From: Lactobacillaceae bacterium L1_55_11
GTDB lineage: Bacteria; Bacillota; Bacilli; Lactobacillales; Lactobacillaceae
Length of the DNA: 64,000 nt
NCBI GenBank assembly: GCA_029433155.1
Contig: JAQYTT010000002.1
Coordinates: 186,001 to 250,000, forward strand
Direction: 5' to 3'
The notes beneath the pieces are model-generated. The model was not told where the DNA came from, did no database searches, and was given only the letters and a program-made list of their open reading frames with translations. Positions 1 through 7,431 of this stretch are shown in pieces (the stretch's first letter is position 1; each line of letters begins with the position of its first letter). The translations under genes were made by a program, and so were the position numbers.

Positions 1-497
1 CTGTCTTAACCTGGGGCTTGGTCAGCTACCTGATGCAAAAGAAGATTTTGGTCGACGGTCTAGTTACTGGTGCCCTGTCAGGACTGGTGGCCATTACTCC
101 AGCGGCTGGTTTCGTACAACCTTGGGCCGCTCTGATTATCGGTCTGCTGGCCGGTGTGCTGGGCTACTACAGTGTCACCACCATCAAGAACCTCTTTGGT
201 TATGACGACACCTTGGATGCCTTTGGTATTCATGGTATCGGTGGTACCGTCGGTGCCATCCTAACCGGTATCTTCGCTGACAAGGGCTTGGCTGGTGTCA
301 GCGGTGGTATCGAAGGACACTGGGCCCTGGTTGGTGACCAGTTGATTGCCGTCCTGGTAACGATTGCCCTGGTGGTTATCGGAACTTTGATTTTGGCTGG
401 CGTAACCCGTTTGATTGCTGGCCCACTCCGGGTTTCTGATGACGATGAGCGTAGTGGCTACGACAAGATTATGCACCTCCTAATCATTGAAGATTAG
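1..497 (+). CDS. amt: Ammonium transporter (Amt family), C-terminal part
   Basis: Integral membrane channel for ammonium uptake. The gene is cut by the left edge; the first complete in-frame codon begins at base 3 and the stop TAG is at 495-497. About 164 residues remain, with the Amt-typical glycine-rich transmembrane pattern, the loop FGYDDTLDAFGIHGIGG carrying the twin conserved histidine neighbourhood (HGIGG), and a short acidic cytosolic tail. A strong terminator follows at once, so it ends its transcription unit. The family assignment is secure; the start and any upstream glnB-like partner lie outside the window. Confidence 0.93.
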   Translation, partial: VLTWGLVSYLMQKKILVDGLVTGALSGLVAITPAAGFVQPWAALIIGLLAGVLGYYSVTTIKNLFGYDDTLDAFGIHGIGGTVGAILTGIFADKGLAGVSGGIEGHWALVGDQLIAVLVTIALVVIGTLILAGVTRLIAGPLRVSDDDERSGYDKIMHLLIIED

Positions 498-504
498 TAA
501 AAAT

Positions 505-538
505 AAAACCGCCTGACGGAAGTCAGGCGGTTTTTTAT
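505..538 (+). terminator. Rho-independent terminator after amt
   Basis: GC-rich inverted repeat (arms AACCGCCTGAC and GTCAGGCGGTT around a GGAA loop) followed by a run of six T, starting eight bases after the amt stop codon. Confidence 0.93.
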
Positions 539-561
539 TGGGCAATAAATGGTGAGGGTAA

Positions 562-591
562 ACCGTTTAGTTTGGCTGAGGGACCGTTTAT
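562..591 (+). promoter_or_regulatory. LytTR-type direct-repeat binding site
   Basis: Two 9-bp direct repeats, ACCGTTTAG (562-570) and ACCGTTTAT (583-591), separated by 12 bp. Both fit the LytTR consensus [TA][AC][CA]GTTN[AG][TG] with its usual 12-13 bp spacing. The pair ends about 10 bp upstream of the likely -35 of a promoter whose -10 is TATAAC at 625-630. That position suits an activator, probably the LytTR protein encoded immediately downstream. Confidence 0.7.
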
Positions 592-660
592 CGTGAAACC
601 CTGGTTTCTGAACTTTTTGTCCGGTATAACTAAGGGCATCAGGAGAAAGGAGTCCTGGAG

Positions 661-1104
661 ATGGAAGTTTCTTTTAATGTGAATCCGGACTTACCCGAAA
701 ATAATTTGAGTTTAAATGTCCGGCAGGAAAACCGGGGGATGTTGGATCTGTTCGATGATCTCAAGGATTTGGTCGACCGGCAGCAGCTCCAAGTTAGTGA
801 TGAGGACGGCTACCGTTACATTCCGGTTTATCAAATTGAGCGGGTCTACACCGAGAAAAAGGCGGTCTACTGTCAAACCCAGTCCGGTGTTTACCGGGTG
901 GGGGCCCGGATTTATCAGTTGCGGGATGAGTTGTCCCGGCACCGTTTTATTCAGATATCAAGTGGGGAGATTGTCAACCGGGCCATGATTGAACGCTTTG
1001 CCCTGACCCAATCGGGTCTTTATCAGGTGATTCTAACCAATGGGCAGGTCTGTTTTGCTTCCCGACGTTACATGCAGCAAATCCGAAAGGAGTACTTATC
1101 ATGA
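661..1104 (+). CDS. LytTR DNA-binding domain transcriptional regulator
   Basis: A 147-residue regulator without a receiver domain. Residues about 45-145 form a LytTR DNA-binding domain: IPVYQIERVYTEKKAVYCQT, then a central strand-helix section ending FIQISSGEIVNRAMIERF, where the conserved FIQI/S-x-x-x-I(V)N pattern is visible. The ATG at 661 has AAAGGAG eight bases upstream. The stop overlaps the next start in an ATGA, so the DUF3021 membrane protein is translationally coupled. This LytTR plus DUF3021 pairing recurs in Firmicutes, where the membrane protein is thought to modulate the regulator. A consensus LytTR double site lies at 562-591, suggesting autoregulation. Confidence 0.88.
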   Translation: MEVSFNVNPDLPENNLSLNVRQENRGMLDLFDDLKDLVDRQQLQVSDEDGYRYIPVYQIERVYTEKKAVYCQTQSGVYRVGARIYQLRDELSRHRFIQISSGEIVNRAMIERFALTQSGLYQVILTNGQVCFASRRYMQQIRKEYLS

Positions 1105-1556
1105 AGGCAGTTATGAAATATTTGTGGCACAACGCTTTGGTAGGCCTGTGCATTGGCTTTAGTGTTGCCATGTTCTTTTCACTTATCAATGGGGCCCACT
1201 ATTGGATGCCTAGTTCCCCAGAATTTGTTGACCGCTTTAGTAGCCCCTTGATGGCAGCGCTGGTGTCAATGTTCTTGTGGATGGGGATGGGCCTAGTCTT
1301 TGGTGCTTCAAACTACATTTTCAACATTGAGCGCTGGAGCATTGACCGTCAGAGTACCGTTCATTTTTTAGTGACCTATGTTGGTTTTAGTATCTTAGCC
1401 ATCCTGGCCGGCTGGTTTAAGCTAAATACTGTTAACTTTCTAGTATTTTCGCTCATTTACGTCGGCTATTACCTGTTAGGACGGACGCTTCACAAGCGCT
1501 GGGCCCGGCAAAATGTCGACGATCTCAACCAAAAATTACAACAAATTCGTCGTTAA
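1101..1556 (+). CDS. DUF3021 four-helix membrane protein
   Basis: A 151-residue membrane protein with four predicted hydrophobic segments (roughly residues 10-30, 45-70, 88-108 and 113-130) and a basic, Gln-rich cytosolic tail. It matches the DUF3021 family in length, topology and its position directly behind a LytTR gene, whose stop codon it overlaps by four bases. Its presumed role is membrane partner or antagonist of the LytTR regulator; that role is inferred from gene pairing, not from motifs. A terminator follows at 1562. Confidence 0.82.
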   Translation: MKAVMKYLWHNALVGLCIGFSVAMFFSLINGAHYWMPSSPEFVDRFSSPLMAALVSMFLWMGMGLVFGASNYIFNIERWSIDRQSTVHFLVTYVGFSILAILAGWFKLNTVNFLVFSLIYVGYYLLGRTLHKRWARQNVDDLNQKLQQIRR

Positions 1557-1561
1557 CTAAC

Positions 1562-1606
1562 TGGCTCAGAGCTTTAACGAATGTTAAGGTTCTGAGCCTT
1601 TTTTCT
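1562..1606 (+). terminator. Terminator after LytTR-DUF3021 operon
   Basis: Long stem with outer arms GGCTCAGA and TCTGAGCC followed by CTTTTTTC. Confidence 0.88.
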
Positions 1607-1632
1607 TCCGTTATTGAAAATGAGTGTTTTTT

Positions 1633-1710
1633 TATAATATATTTGTTTAGCGCCCTGAGTGACTAAGGTTAAACGTGAAGAGGACGACCCTAATGGGGTC
1701 GCCCTTTTTA
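1633..1710 (+). ncRNA. Candidate small RNA (about 65 nt) with own promoter and terminator
   Basis: A perfect -10 TATAAT (1633-1638) is followed about 45 bases later by a terminator hairpin (GGACGACCC, TAAT loop, GGGGTCGCCC, then TTTTT; 1682-1709). No open reading frame of useful size lies between. A transcript starting near 1645 would be about 65 nt. The -35 is weak (TTATTG-like). It could also be the decayed end of a lost gene. I do not recognise an Rfam family. Confidence 0.4.
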
Positions 1711-1869
1711 TTTGCCCGTAATTAGATTAAATGGCGGAATTATAATACAAATATGGCACATTTATACCTTGTTTATAATTTTTTCACAATTACTATCAAA
1801 AAATAATTAAGAAATGGTAAAATAACTTTATTAAATCTTTAGAAATTAGAATAGAGAAGAGGGAAGACC

Positions 1870-3150
1870 ATGAAGAACACACAAAATTACAAGTCTTACA
1901 AAGCAGGTAAGTTTTGGTTGACTGCCGGCGTAAGTGCGCTGGGATTGACGGTTGGTTTGGCAACTATCACTGGTGTCAACGCGGATAGCGTGGCTCCTGC
2001 GCCAACTGATGACGAGTCCAGTGCTGCTCAGGAAACCGCAGCACCAACCCAGTCAAGCCAGGTAACGTTGCCAAGTAGCACCACGACTACTACTTCAACG
2101 GCGCCAGCAACTAGGCCTACGACGACTAATGCTGCTGCCACGCCTGATAACTCATCAAAGGCCAAGGCCGCTGATATTACGGTTGGTAACACTGATACCA
2201 ATAACCAGCCTTACAGCAAGGACACTTCAATCCCTGTGACGGTTGCCATTGATGGTAAGGGCCAAACCTACCAAAAGGGTGACCAAATCAAGGTTTGGTT
2301 TGATAACCAAAACAACCAGGCCGCTACCTTCGTAGGTGGTGACTCAGCTGTTTTGAACGCACCAAGCACTGGTTCATTCGCAGTTTTGCCTGATAGCTCT
2401 GGTTTCACTTACACTTTCAACCAGGATACTACGGCAACGGATCCTTTGGCTGTCCAGACTTTAATCACGGTTAAGCCTGGTTCATACTATGACGAAGCTA
2501 TCCACCTTAACGCTACTTACACCAGCGTTGCTGATGGTAAGAGCCTGCCTCTTACGACTACTAATGCTGCCCTTGCCATTGGTACCCCTGATGACAACCC
2601 CGCAACGATTGCATCCAGCACGGCTACTTCAACGACTGCTTCTCAGGCAGCCTCCACTTCAGCTGCTAAGAGTGCTGCGGCATCTACTTCTACCTCAGCC
2701 AGCGCTGCTGCTTCAACTGCTAAGAGCCAGGCCAACACTAACATTTTGAGTGCTAGTGGTTCACTGGCTGGCTCAACAGCCGCTTCTACTAGTGGTTCAG
2801 TTGCCGGTTCAACTGCTGCCTCAACGTCAGCATCAACTAGCGGTTCAGTTGCTGGTTCACTGGGTGCTTCAACTTCAGCCTCACAAAGTGCGGCTGATGC
2901 TGGTAAGCCAGTTAAGGACCATCACAAGCCAGGCAAGCACCACGATCACAAGCCTGGTGAGGGTAAGCCTGAACCAGCTAAGTTCGACCGTCACCACCAC
3001 GGTCACAAGGCCCCTAAGTCAGCCTCAGCCCTGCCTGACACGGCTAAGACTGCCAACAACAACCAAGCTGCCGAAGCTGCTGCTTTGCTTGGTCTGGGTG
3101 CCTCAGCTGCAACTTATGCCTTCTTCACTAAGAAGCGTAAGGACGTTTAA
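1870..3150 (+). CDS. KxYKxGKxW-signal wall-anchored surface protein with His-rich stalk
   Basis: A 426-residue secreted, sortase-anchored protein. Residues 7-13 carry the KSYKAGKFW signal motif, followed by a hydrophobic core and cleavage near VNADS. After a Thr/Ser/Ala linker, residues about 98-245 form a beta-rich Ig-like domain (ADITVGNTDTNNQPYSKDT onward) resembling adhesin head domains. Then come a Ser/Ala/Thr repeat stalk and a striking His/Lys/Pro segment (residues about 350-380). The C-terminus has LPDTA, a hydrophobic helix and a KKRK tail; the motif ends in A rather than G. SD GAGGGA precedes the ATG. Ligand unknown; adhesion is an inference. Confidence 0.85.
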   Translation: MKNTQNYKSYKAGKFWLTAGVSALGLTVGLATITGVNADSVAPAPTDDESSAAQETAAPTQSSQVTLPSSTTTTTSTAPATRPTTTNAAATPDNSSKAKAADITVGNTDTNNQPYSKDTSIPVTVAIDGKGQTYQKGDQIKVWFDNQNNQAATFVGGDSAVLNAPSTGSFAVLPDSSGFTYTFNQDTTATDPLAVQTLITVKPGSYYDEAIHLNATYTSVADGKSLPLTTTNAALAIGTPDDNPATIASSTATSTTASQAASTSAAKSAAASTSTSASAAASTAKSQANTNILSASGSLAGSTAASTSGSVAGSTAASTSASTSGSVAGSLGASTSASQSAADAGKPVKDHHKPGKHHDHKPGEGKPEPAKFDRHHHGHKAPKSASALPDTAKTANNNQAAEAAALLGLGASAATYAFFTKKRKDV

Positions 3151-3170
3151 TCATTTAAATGTTCAAAACG

Positions 3171-3200
3171 AAAGCCGATCCGATTTTGGACCGGCTTTTT
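3171..3200 (+). terminator. Terminator after surface protein gene
   Basis: Arms GCCGATCC and GGACCGGC around ATTTT-rich loop, preceded by AAA and followed by TTTTT. Confidence 0.85.
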
Positions 3201-3240
3201 GTGTGCCTGAGAGTAGCTTACTGGGATTTTCGACGGTATT

Positions 3241-3279
3241 TTGTTACAATCGTAATAACATTTGTAATAATTGTAACAA
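3241..3279 (+). promoter_or_regulatory. Perfect 10-bp inverted repeat in the cas9 promoter/leader
   Basis: Arms TTGTTACAAT (3241-3250) and ATTGTAACAA (3270-3279) are exact reverse complements separated by 19 bp. The left arm contains a TACAAT -10-like box, and the right arm touches the cas9 ribosome binding site AAGGGAG (3278-3284). This is a good candidate operator, or an RNA hairpin that partly masks the ribosome binding site. Confidence 0.5.
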
Positions 3280-3290
3280 GGGAGATTCAG

Positions 3291-6200
3291 ATGAAGTATA
3301 GCATTGGTTTAGACATTGGTACGACATCAGTAGGCTGGGTTGCATTAAACGAAGATGGAAAGTTAGCGCGTGCCAAAGGAAAAAATTTAATCGGTGTCCG
3401 GCTTTTTAAAGAAGCTGATACGGCTGCCGAGCGTCGTAGTTTTCGAACTACCCGTCGACGTCTTTCGCGTCGGCGTTGGCGTCTTGGTCTCCTGTCTGGA
3501 TTATTCGCTCCTGAATTAAATAAATTGGACAAGAATTTTCTCAGTCGTCTGAAATTTTCCTATGTAAACGCGAAAGATGAAGCTAACCAGCAGCATTATT
3601 ATGGTGGCTATGTCTTTGGTTCGAGTGAAGCTGATAAGCAGTTTTACCAGCATTATCCAACTATTTACCATCTTCGTAAAGCCTTAATGAATGATGATAA
3701 GCAGCACGATTTACGCGAAGTTTATTTGGCAATCCATCATATTGTGAAGTATCGTGGTAATTTCCTAAGCCCACAGGAATACATGTCAGTCGGGAAAACG
3801 TATAATCCCGATGAATTTAAAAAGGCAGTCCATGATTACGCCGAAGCTAAAGGACTATCATGGTCACTAACCGATGTGGATGGCTTGACTGAAGCCTTAT
3901 TGTCGAAACGGTTATCCAAGAGGGCAAAAGCTGAAAAAGGACTATCATTCTTTGACTATGAACACGATGATAAGTCTGCTAAGAAGGCAATTGAAGCTAT
4001 GCTGAATGGACTCGTCGGTAATCAGATTGATTTCAGTAAGGTTTTTTATGACTTGGACATTCCAAAAGAAAATAAGAATCTTTGGAAATTAAACCTGGGG
4101 GATGAGGAATTCGAAGAGAAGGCTGATGCTTTCATTAACGAACTGGATCCTGACCAATTAGACCTTTTTGAAGCCATCAAAAAAGCTTATGACGGCTTTG
4201 CACTGATGGCTATCCTAAATAATTCGTCGTCCATTTCAGATGCCATGATTTCTAGCTACCAAAAGCATAAGGATGATTTGAAACTGTTGCGCCAAATCGG
4301 TCGTCAGCAGCTTAACAAAGAGGAATTCTCTGGACTATATGAAAAATTCTTGAAAGATGGCAATGCAAAGCCAATTAAGAATCTAGTTGCTAAAAGTAAT
4401 CTCTCTGATAGTGAAAAAGAGCGAATTAACTTAGATATCGATAATAATAACTTTTTGCCTAAGCAACGGACCAAGGCTAATGGCCTACTTCCATATCAGT
4501 TACATTTGGCGGAATTAAGTAAGATTATCGAAAAGCAGGGGAAGTATTACCCCTTCTTGCTCGAAAAATTCACTGATGATAAGGGCAGAGAGGCTAACAA
4601 AATTGAGGAGTTAGTTCGCTTTAGGATTCCTTATTATGTGGGCCCAATGATTTCGGTGGCTGATACGAAGGGTAACAGTGACAATCATTGGGTTAGACGC
4701 TTACCTGGTCAGAAGGGAAAACAGGTAACGCCCTGGAACTTTGAGCGAATTTTTAATCGTGACTTAGCAGCCCGCGATTTCATTGAGCGCCTGACCGGCT
4801 CTGACACTTATTTGATTGGTGAGGATACCCTTCCCAAACATTCACCGCTGTATCAGGAGTTTACGGTCTTAAATGAACTAAATAATGTCCGAGTAGATGG
4901 TAAAAAGTTGGATAGAGAAACTAAGCGCGATGTGGTGGACCAACTCTTTAAGCGCTATAAGAATGTTACTAAGAAACGGTTAGCCGACTATCTGGTTAGC
5001 AATGGGAAACCAGATGTTCGTATTAGCGGTTTGGCTGATGAAACGCGCTTCAACAGTACCCTTGACACGTATATCGACTTGAACCAAGTTTTTGATGCGG
5101 AGTTCATGGATAACGAGAGCAATGCCAAGCTGTTAGAGAAAATAGTAGAAATTCAAACAGTATTTGAAGATCAAGACATTGCCACTCGCGAACTAGACAA
5201 GTTAGACGTTCTTAGTCCGGAACAAGTTGAAAAACTGGCTAAGAAACACTATACGGGTTGGGGTAACCTGTCTTTGAAGCTCCTAACCACACCGATGATT
5301 ATGTCAGCAAATGGGCAGAATTCGTCGATTATGGATAAACTTCGTTCTACCAGCAAGAACTTTATCCAAATTATTACAAACAGTGATTATGGTGTCCAAG
5401 ATTGGATTAAACAACAGAACTTGGACAATAACGACTCATCCTTGCAGGAAAAAATTGATGAGTTAACGACTTCTCCTGCAAACAAGCGCGGAATTCGGCA
5501 GGCCTTCAACGTTATCAATGATATTGCTAAAGCCATGAAAGCTGAGCCAGACCGGATTTACCTTGAATTCGCGCGTGAAACTCAGAATTCTGTCCGCACA
5601 GTAGCCAGGAAAAACCGCGTAGAAGGGCTTTATAGAGTTCTTCCGCAGACTGAAGAGGTAAAGGCACTCAAGGAGGAGATTGCAGGAGCAGACTCTGACG
5701 CCTTTGCTGATGAAAAGGTGTATCTGTACTTCCTACAAGAGGGAAAAGATATGTACACGGGTCGTCCAATTGACCTGAGTCAGTTGTCACAGCAGTATGA
5801 TGTCGACCACATCATCCCTCAGGCCTTTACCAAGGATGACTCTATTGATAACAAGGTCTTGGTTAACCGAACCGATAATGCCCGTAAGTCAAATTCAGCG
5901 ACCTTTACAACCGAAATTCAACAGGGCCCAGCTGGACAATTGTGGCGACACTTATGCGATAATAAGTTGATTTCGGAGAAAAAATACCAAAACTTAACTC
6001 GAAACCATGACTTTAGCGATGACCAGAAGGCTCATTTTATCAATCGTCAGCTAGTTGAAACCCGCCAAATCATCAAAAACGTTGCCACCTTGATTGAAGG
6101 CGAATTTGATAAGACCAAGGCCGTGGCTATTCGTTCAGAAATCACGGCTGATATGCGGCGCTTGGTTAAGATTAAAAAGCATCGTGATATTAACTCTTAC

Positions 6201-7235
6201 CACCATGCTTTTGATGCACTTTTAGTCACTGCTGCTGGTCAGTATATTGCTAAGCACTTTGCTAGTCACGATGACCAATTCGTGCATGGAGCCTTCGACC
6301 GCTATGCTAATGCATGGCTGAAAGAATATCGTAAAAACAGTCATAGTTCTGAGGCAAGGCGATTAAAGCCGCTTGGTTTTGTTGTTGGTACCATGGGCCA
6401 AGGCAACGCAGACTGGTCAGAAACAGATACCGAATATCTGCGACACGTGATGTCCTTTAAAAATATTTTGAGCACTAAACGAGTTGGTAAGGATCGCGGT
6501 CCACTGTACAAGCAGACTGTTAACCCTGCTGACCCTAAAAAACCATTCGCACCCATCAATAAAAGTAAACAAGATACGACTATCTATGGTGGATATACCC
6601 AGATTGAGGCTGCGTACACGAGCTTAGTTCGCGCGGCTGGTAAAAATCGTTTCGTGAAAATCAGCATGGCCGAAGCGAATAAAATTAATGACGGTAGTGT
6701 AACTCTGGCGGAGGTTGTCAGTGGGAAGACAAAAGGATTTGAAAAAATCCTGATTGGTAAGGTTCCCCTTGGACAACTTGTAAATGATACCAATGGGAAG
6801 GTATTTATTGCTTCAAGTGAATATCAGCATAACGCCAACCAATTGTGGCTATCGACAGAAGATGCTAATACGGTTGCCGATGTTCTCAGTCGCGAATCGG
6901 ATGATCAAGACTTAATGAAGGTATTTGATATATTAACCAGTCCACAAGTAATTAAACGATTCCCGCTTTATAGGGATGACTTAGTTTATACACGTGAAAA
7001 TCGTGATGTAGTTCAGGCATCTAGTGACAAGAAAGACGGCCTGGACGCTATATTGGACTCACTTCAGCTTGATGCTTCGGAAAAGAAGCCACTAAAGAAA
7101 TTTAATAAATCCTTGAAGGAGTGGCACAGGTTGCAGTCAGGTTCAGGCATTGTATTGACCGATAATGCAGAGATAATTTATCAATCCCCAACCGGATTGT
7201 TTGAAAAGAGAATTAAGGTAGCGGACCTGTTATAA
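3291..7235 (+). CDS. cas9: CRISPR-associated endonuclease Cas9 (type II-A)
   Basis: RNA-guided double-strand DNA nuclease, 1314 residues. RuvC-I is YSIGLDIGTTSVGW with catalytic Asp8. The arginine-rich bridge helix follows (residues about 45-65, RRSFRTTRRRLSRRRWR). RuvC-II is RIYLEFARE with Glu759. The HNH motif is YDVDHIIPQAF with His840. RuvC-III is YHHAFDALL with His972 and Asp975. All catalytic residues are present. The ATG at 3291 is chosen because AAGGGAG precedes it and the protein then opens with the canonical MKYSIGLDIG; an in-frame upstream extension has no homology look. Cas9 is somewhat shorter than the 1360-1370 residues usual in lactobacilli and streptococci, with the loss outside the nuclease motifs. 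The gene is more AT-rich than most neighbours. A terminator isolates it from cas1. Confidence 0.98.
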   Translation: MKYSIGLDIGTTSVGWVALNEDGKLARAKGKNLIGVRLFKEADTAAERRSFRTTRRRLSRRRWRLGLLSGLFAPELNKLDKNFLSRLKFSYVNAKDEANQQHYYGGYVFGSSEADKQFYQHYPTIYHLRKALMNDDKQHDLREVYLAIHHIVKYRGNFLSPQEYMSVGKTYNPDEFKKAVHDYAEAKGLSWSLTDVDGLTEALLSKRLSKRAKAEKGLSFFDYEHDDKSAKKAIEAMLNGLVGNQIDFSKVFYDLDIPKENKNLWKLNLGDEEFEEKADAFINELDPDQLDLFEAIKKAYDGFALMAILNNSSSISDAMISSYQKHKDDLKLLRQIGRQQLNKEEFSGLYEKFLKDGNAKPIKNLVAKSNLSDSEKERINLDIDNNNFLPKQRTKANGLLPYQLHLAELSKIIEKQGKYYPFLLEKFTDDKGREANKIEELVRFRIPYYVGPMISVADTKGNSDNHWVRRLPGQKGKQVTPWNFERIFNRDLAARDFIERLTGSDTYLIGEDTLPKHSPLYQEFTVLNELNNVRVDGKKLDRETKRDVVDQLFKRYKNVTKKRLADYLVSNGKPDVRISGLADETRFNSTLDTYIDLNQVFDAEFMDNESNAKLLEKIVEIQTVFEDQDIATRELDKLDVLSPEQVEKLAKKHYTGWGNLSLKLLTTPMIMSANGQNSSIMDKLRSTSKNFIQIITNSDYGVQDWIKQQNLDNNDSSLQEKIDELTTSPANKRGIRQAFNVINDIAKAMKAEPDRIYLEFARETQNSVRTVARKNRVEGLYRVLPQTEEVKALKEEIAGADSDAFADEKVYLYFLQEGKDMYTGRPIDLSQLSQQYDVDHIIPQAFTKDDSIDNKVLVNRTDNARKSNSATFTTEIQQGPAGQLWRHLCDNKLISEKKYQNLTRNHDFSDDQKAHFINRQLVETRQIIKNVATLIEGEFDKTKAVAIRSEITADMRRLVKIKKHRDINSYHHAFDALLVTAAGQYIAKHFASHDDQFVHGAFDRYANAWLKEYRKNSHSSEARRLKPLGFVVGTMGQGNADWSETDTEYLRHVMSFKNILSTKRVGKDRGPLYKQTVNPADPKKPFAPINKSKQDTTIYGGYTQIEAAYTSLVRAAGKNRFVKISMAEANKINDGSVTLAEVVSGKTKGFEKILIGKVPLGQLVNDTNGKVFIASSEYQHNANQLWLSTEDANTVADVLSRESDDQDLMKVFDILTSPQVIKRFPLYRDDLVYTRENRDVVQASSDKKDGLDAILDSLQLDASEKKPLKKFNKSLKEWHRLQSGSGIVLTDNAEIIYQSPTGLFEKRIKVADLL

Positions 7236-7272
7236 AAAAGGACCGATTATTCAAAATAATCGGTCCTTTTTG
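7236..7272 (+). terminator. Terminator between cas9 and tracrRNA
   Basis: AAAAAAGGACCGATTATT, short loop, then ATAATCGGTCCTTTTT. Symmetrical A and T tracts would allow it to work in both directions. Confidence 0.92.
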
Positions 7273-7286
7273 CTAGAAAATCCAAT

Positions 7287-7394
7287 AAAAAAAGGCCATA
7301 AGGCCATCCGAAGATCATGAAGCTTGGCCGAAGCCTTGCGTTACTTTAACCCTGTATGTCAGATTAATGGGGTCTTCCTGTGGTAGCTAACCAC
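7287..7394 (-). ncRNA. tracrRNA (antisense to the cas operon)
   Basis: On the minus strand, bases about 7375-7342 form an anti-repeat. TCTGACATACA pairs with TGTATGTCAGA of the repeat, a GGGT bulge faces GA, and TAAAGT pairs with GCTTTA; this is the upper stem, bulge and lower stem architecture of type II-A guide duplexes. Next come a nexus-like hairpin with a UUCG loop (GGC-TTCG-GCC) and a terminator (GGCC-TTAT-GGCC followed by seven T, ending at 7287). A strong minus-strand promoter fits: -35 TTGCTC (7425-7430), 18 bp, -10 TATAAT (7401-7406). Length is about 107 nt. It guides crRNA maturation with RNase III and loads Cas9. Confidence 0.9.
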
Positions 7395-7400
7395 GTGTTC

Positions 7401-7430
7401 ATTATAACACAAAGTTAAAAGGGAGAGCAA
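7401..7430 (-). promoter_or_regulatory. tracrRNA promoter overlapping the cas1 leader
   Basis: Minus-strand TTGCTC, 18 bp, TATAAT. The same bases lie immediately before the cas1 start codon (7432) and include the cas1 ribosome binding site GGGAG, so tracrRNA initiation and cas1 transcription or translation share the same DNA. Confidence 0.75.
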
Positions 7431-7431
7431 A

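Larger units (their letters stand above)
1557..1869. other. Intergenic region between DUF3021 gene and adhesin gene
   Basis: A 313-base non-coding stretch. It holds the DUF3021 terminator, the candidate small RNA, and two further TATAAT boxes (1741-1746 and 1774-1779) that are plausible promoters for the adhesin at 1870. The remainder is AT-rich without other visible features. Confidence 0.6.

Noticed and set aside
3159-3290. 44-residue N-terminal extension of Cas9
   Set aside because: It runs through the upstream terminator and promoter region, lacks a ribosome binding site, and the canonical Cas9 start MKYSIGLDIG lies behind AAGGGAG at 3291.
2489-3301. Leu/Gln-rich frames within the adhesin gene
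   Set aside because: Shifted-frame shadows of the Ser/Ala/Thr repeat region; no ribosome binding site and no plausible protein composition.
6201-6215. Defective RuvC-III motif in Cas9 (HHAFDA instead of HHAHDA)
   Set aside because: The changed position is not the catalytic His or Asp; His972 and Asp975 are retained.
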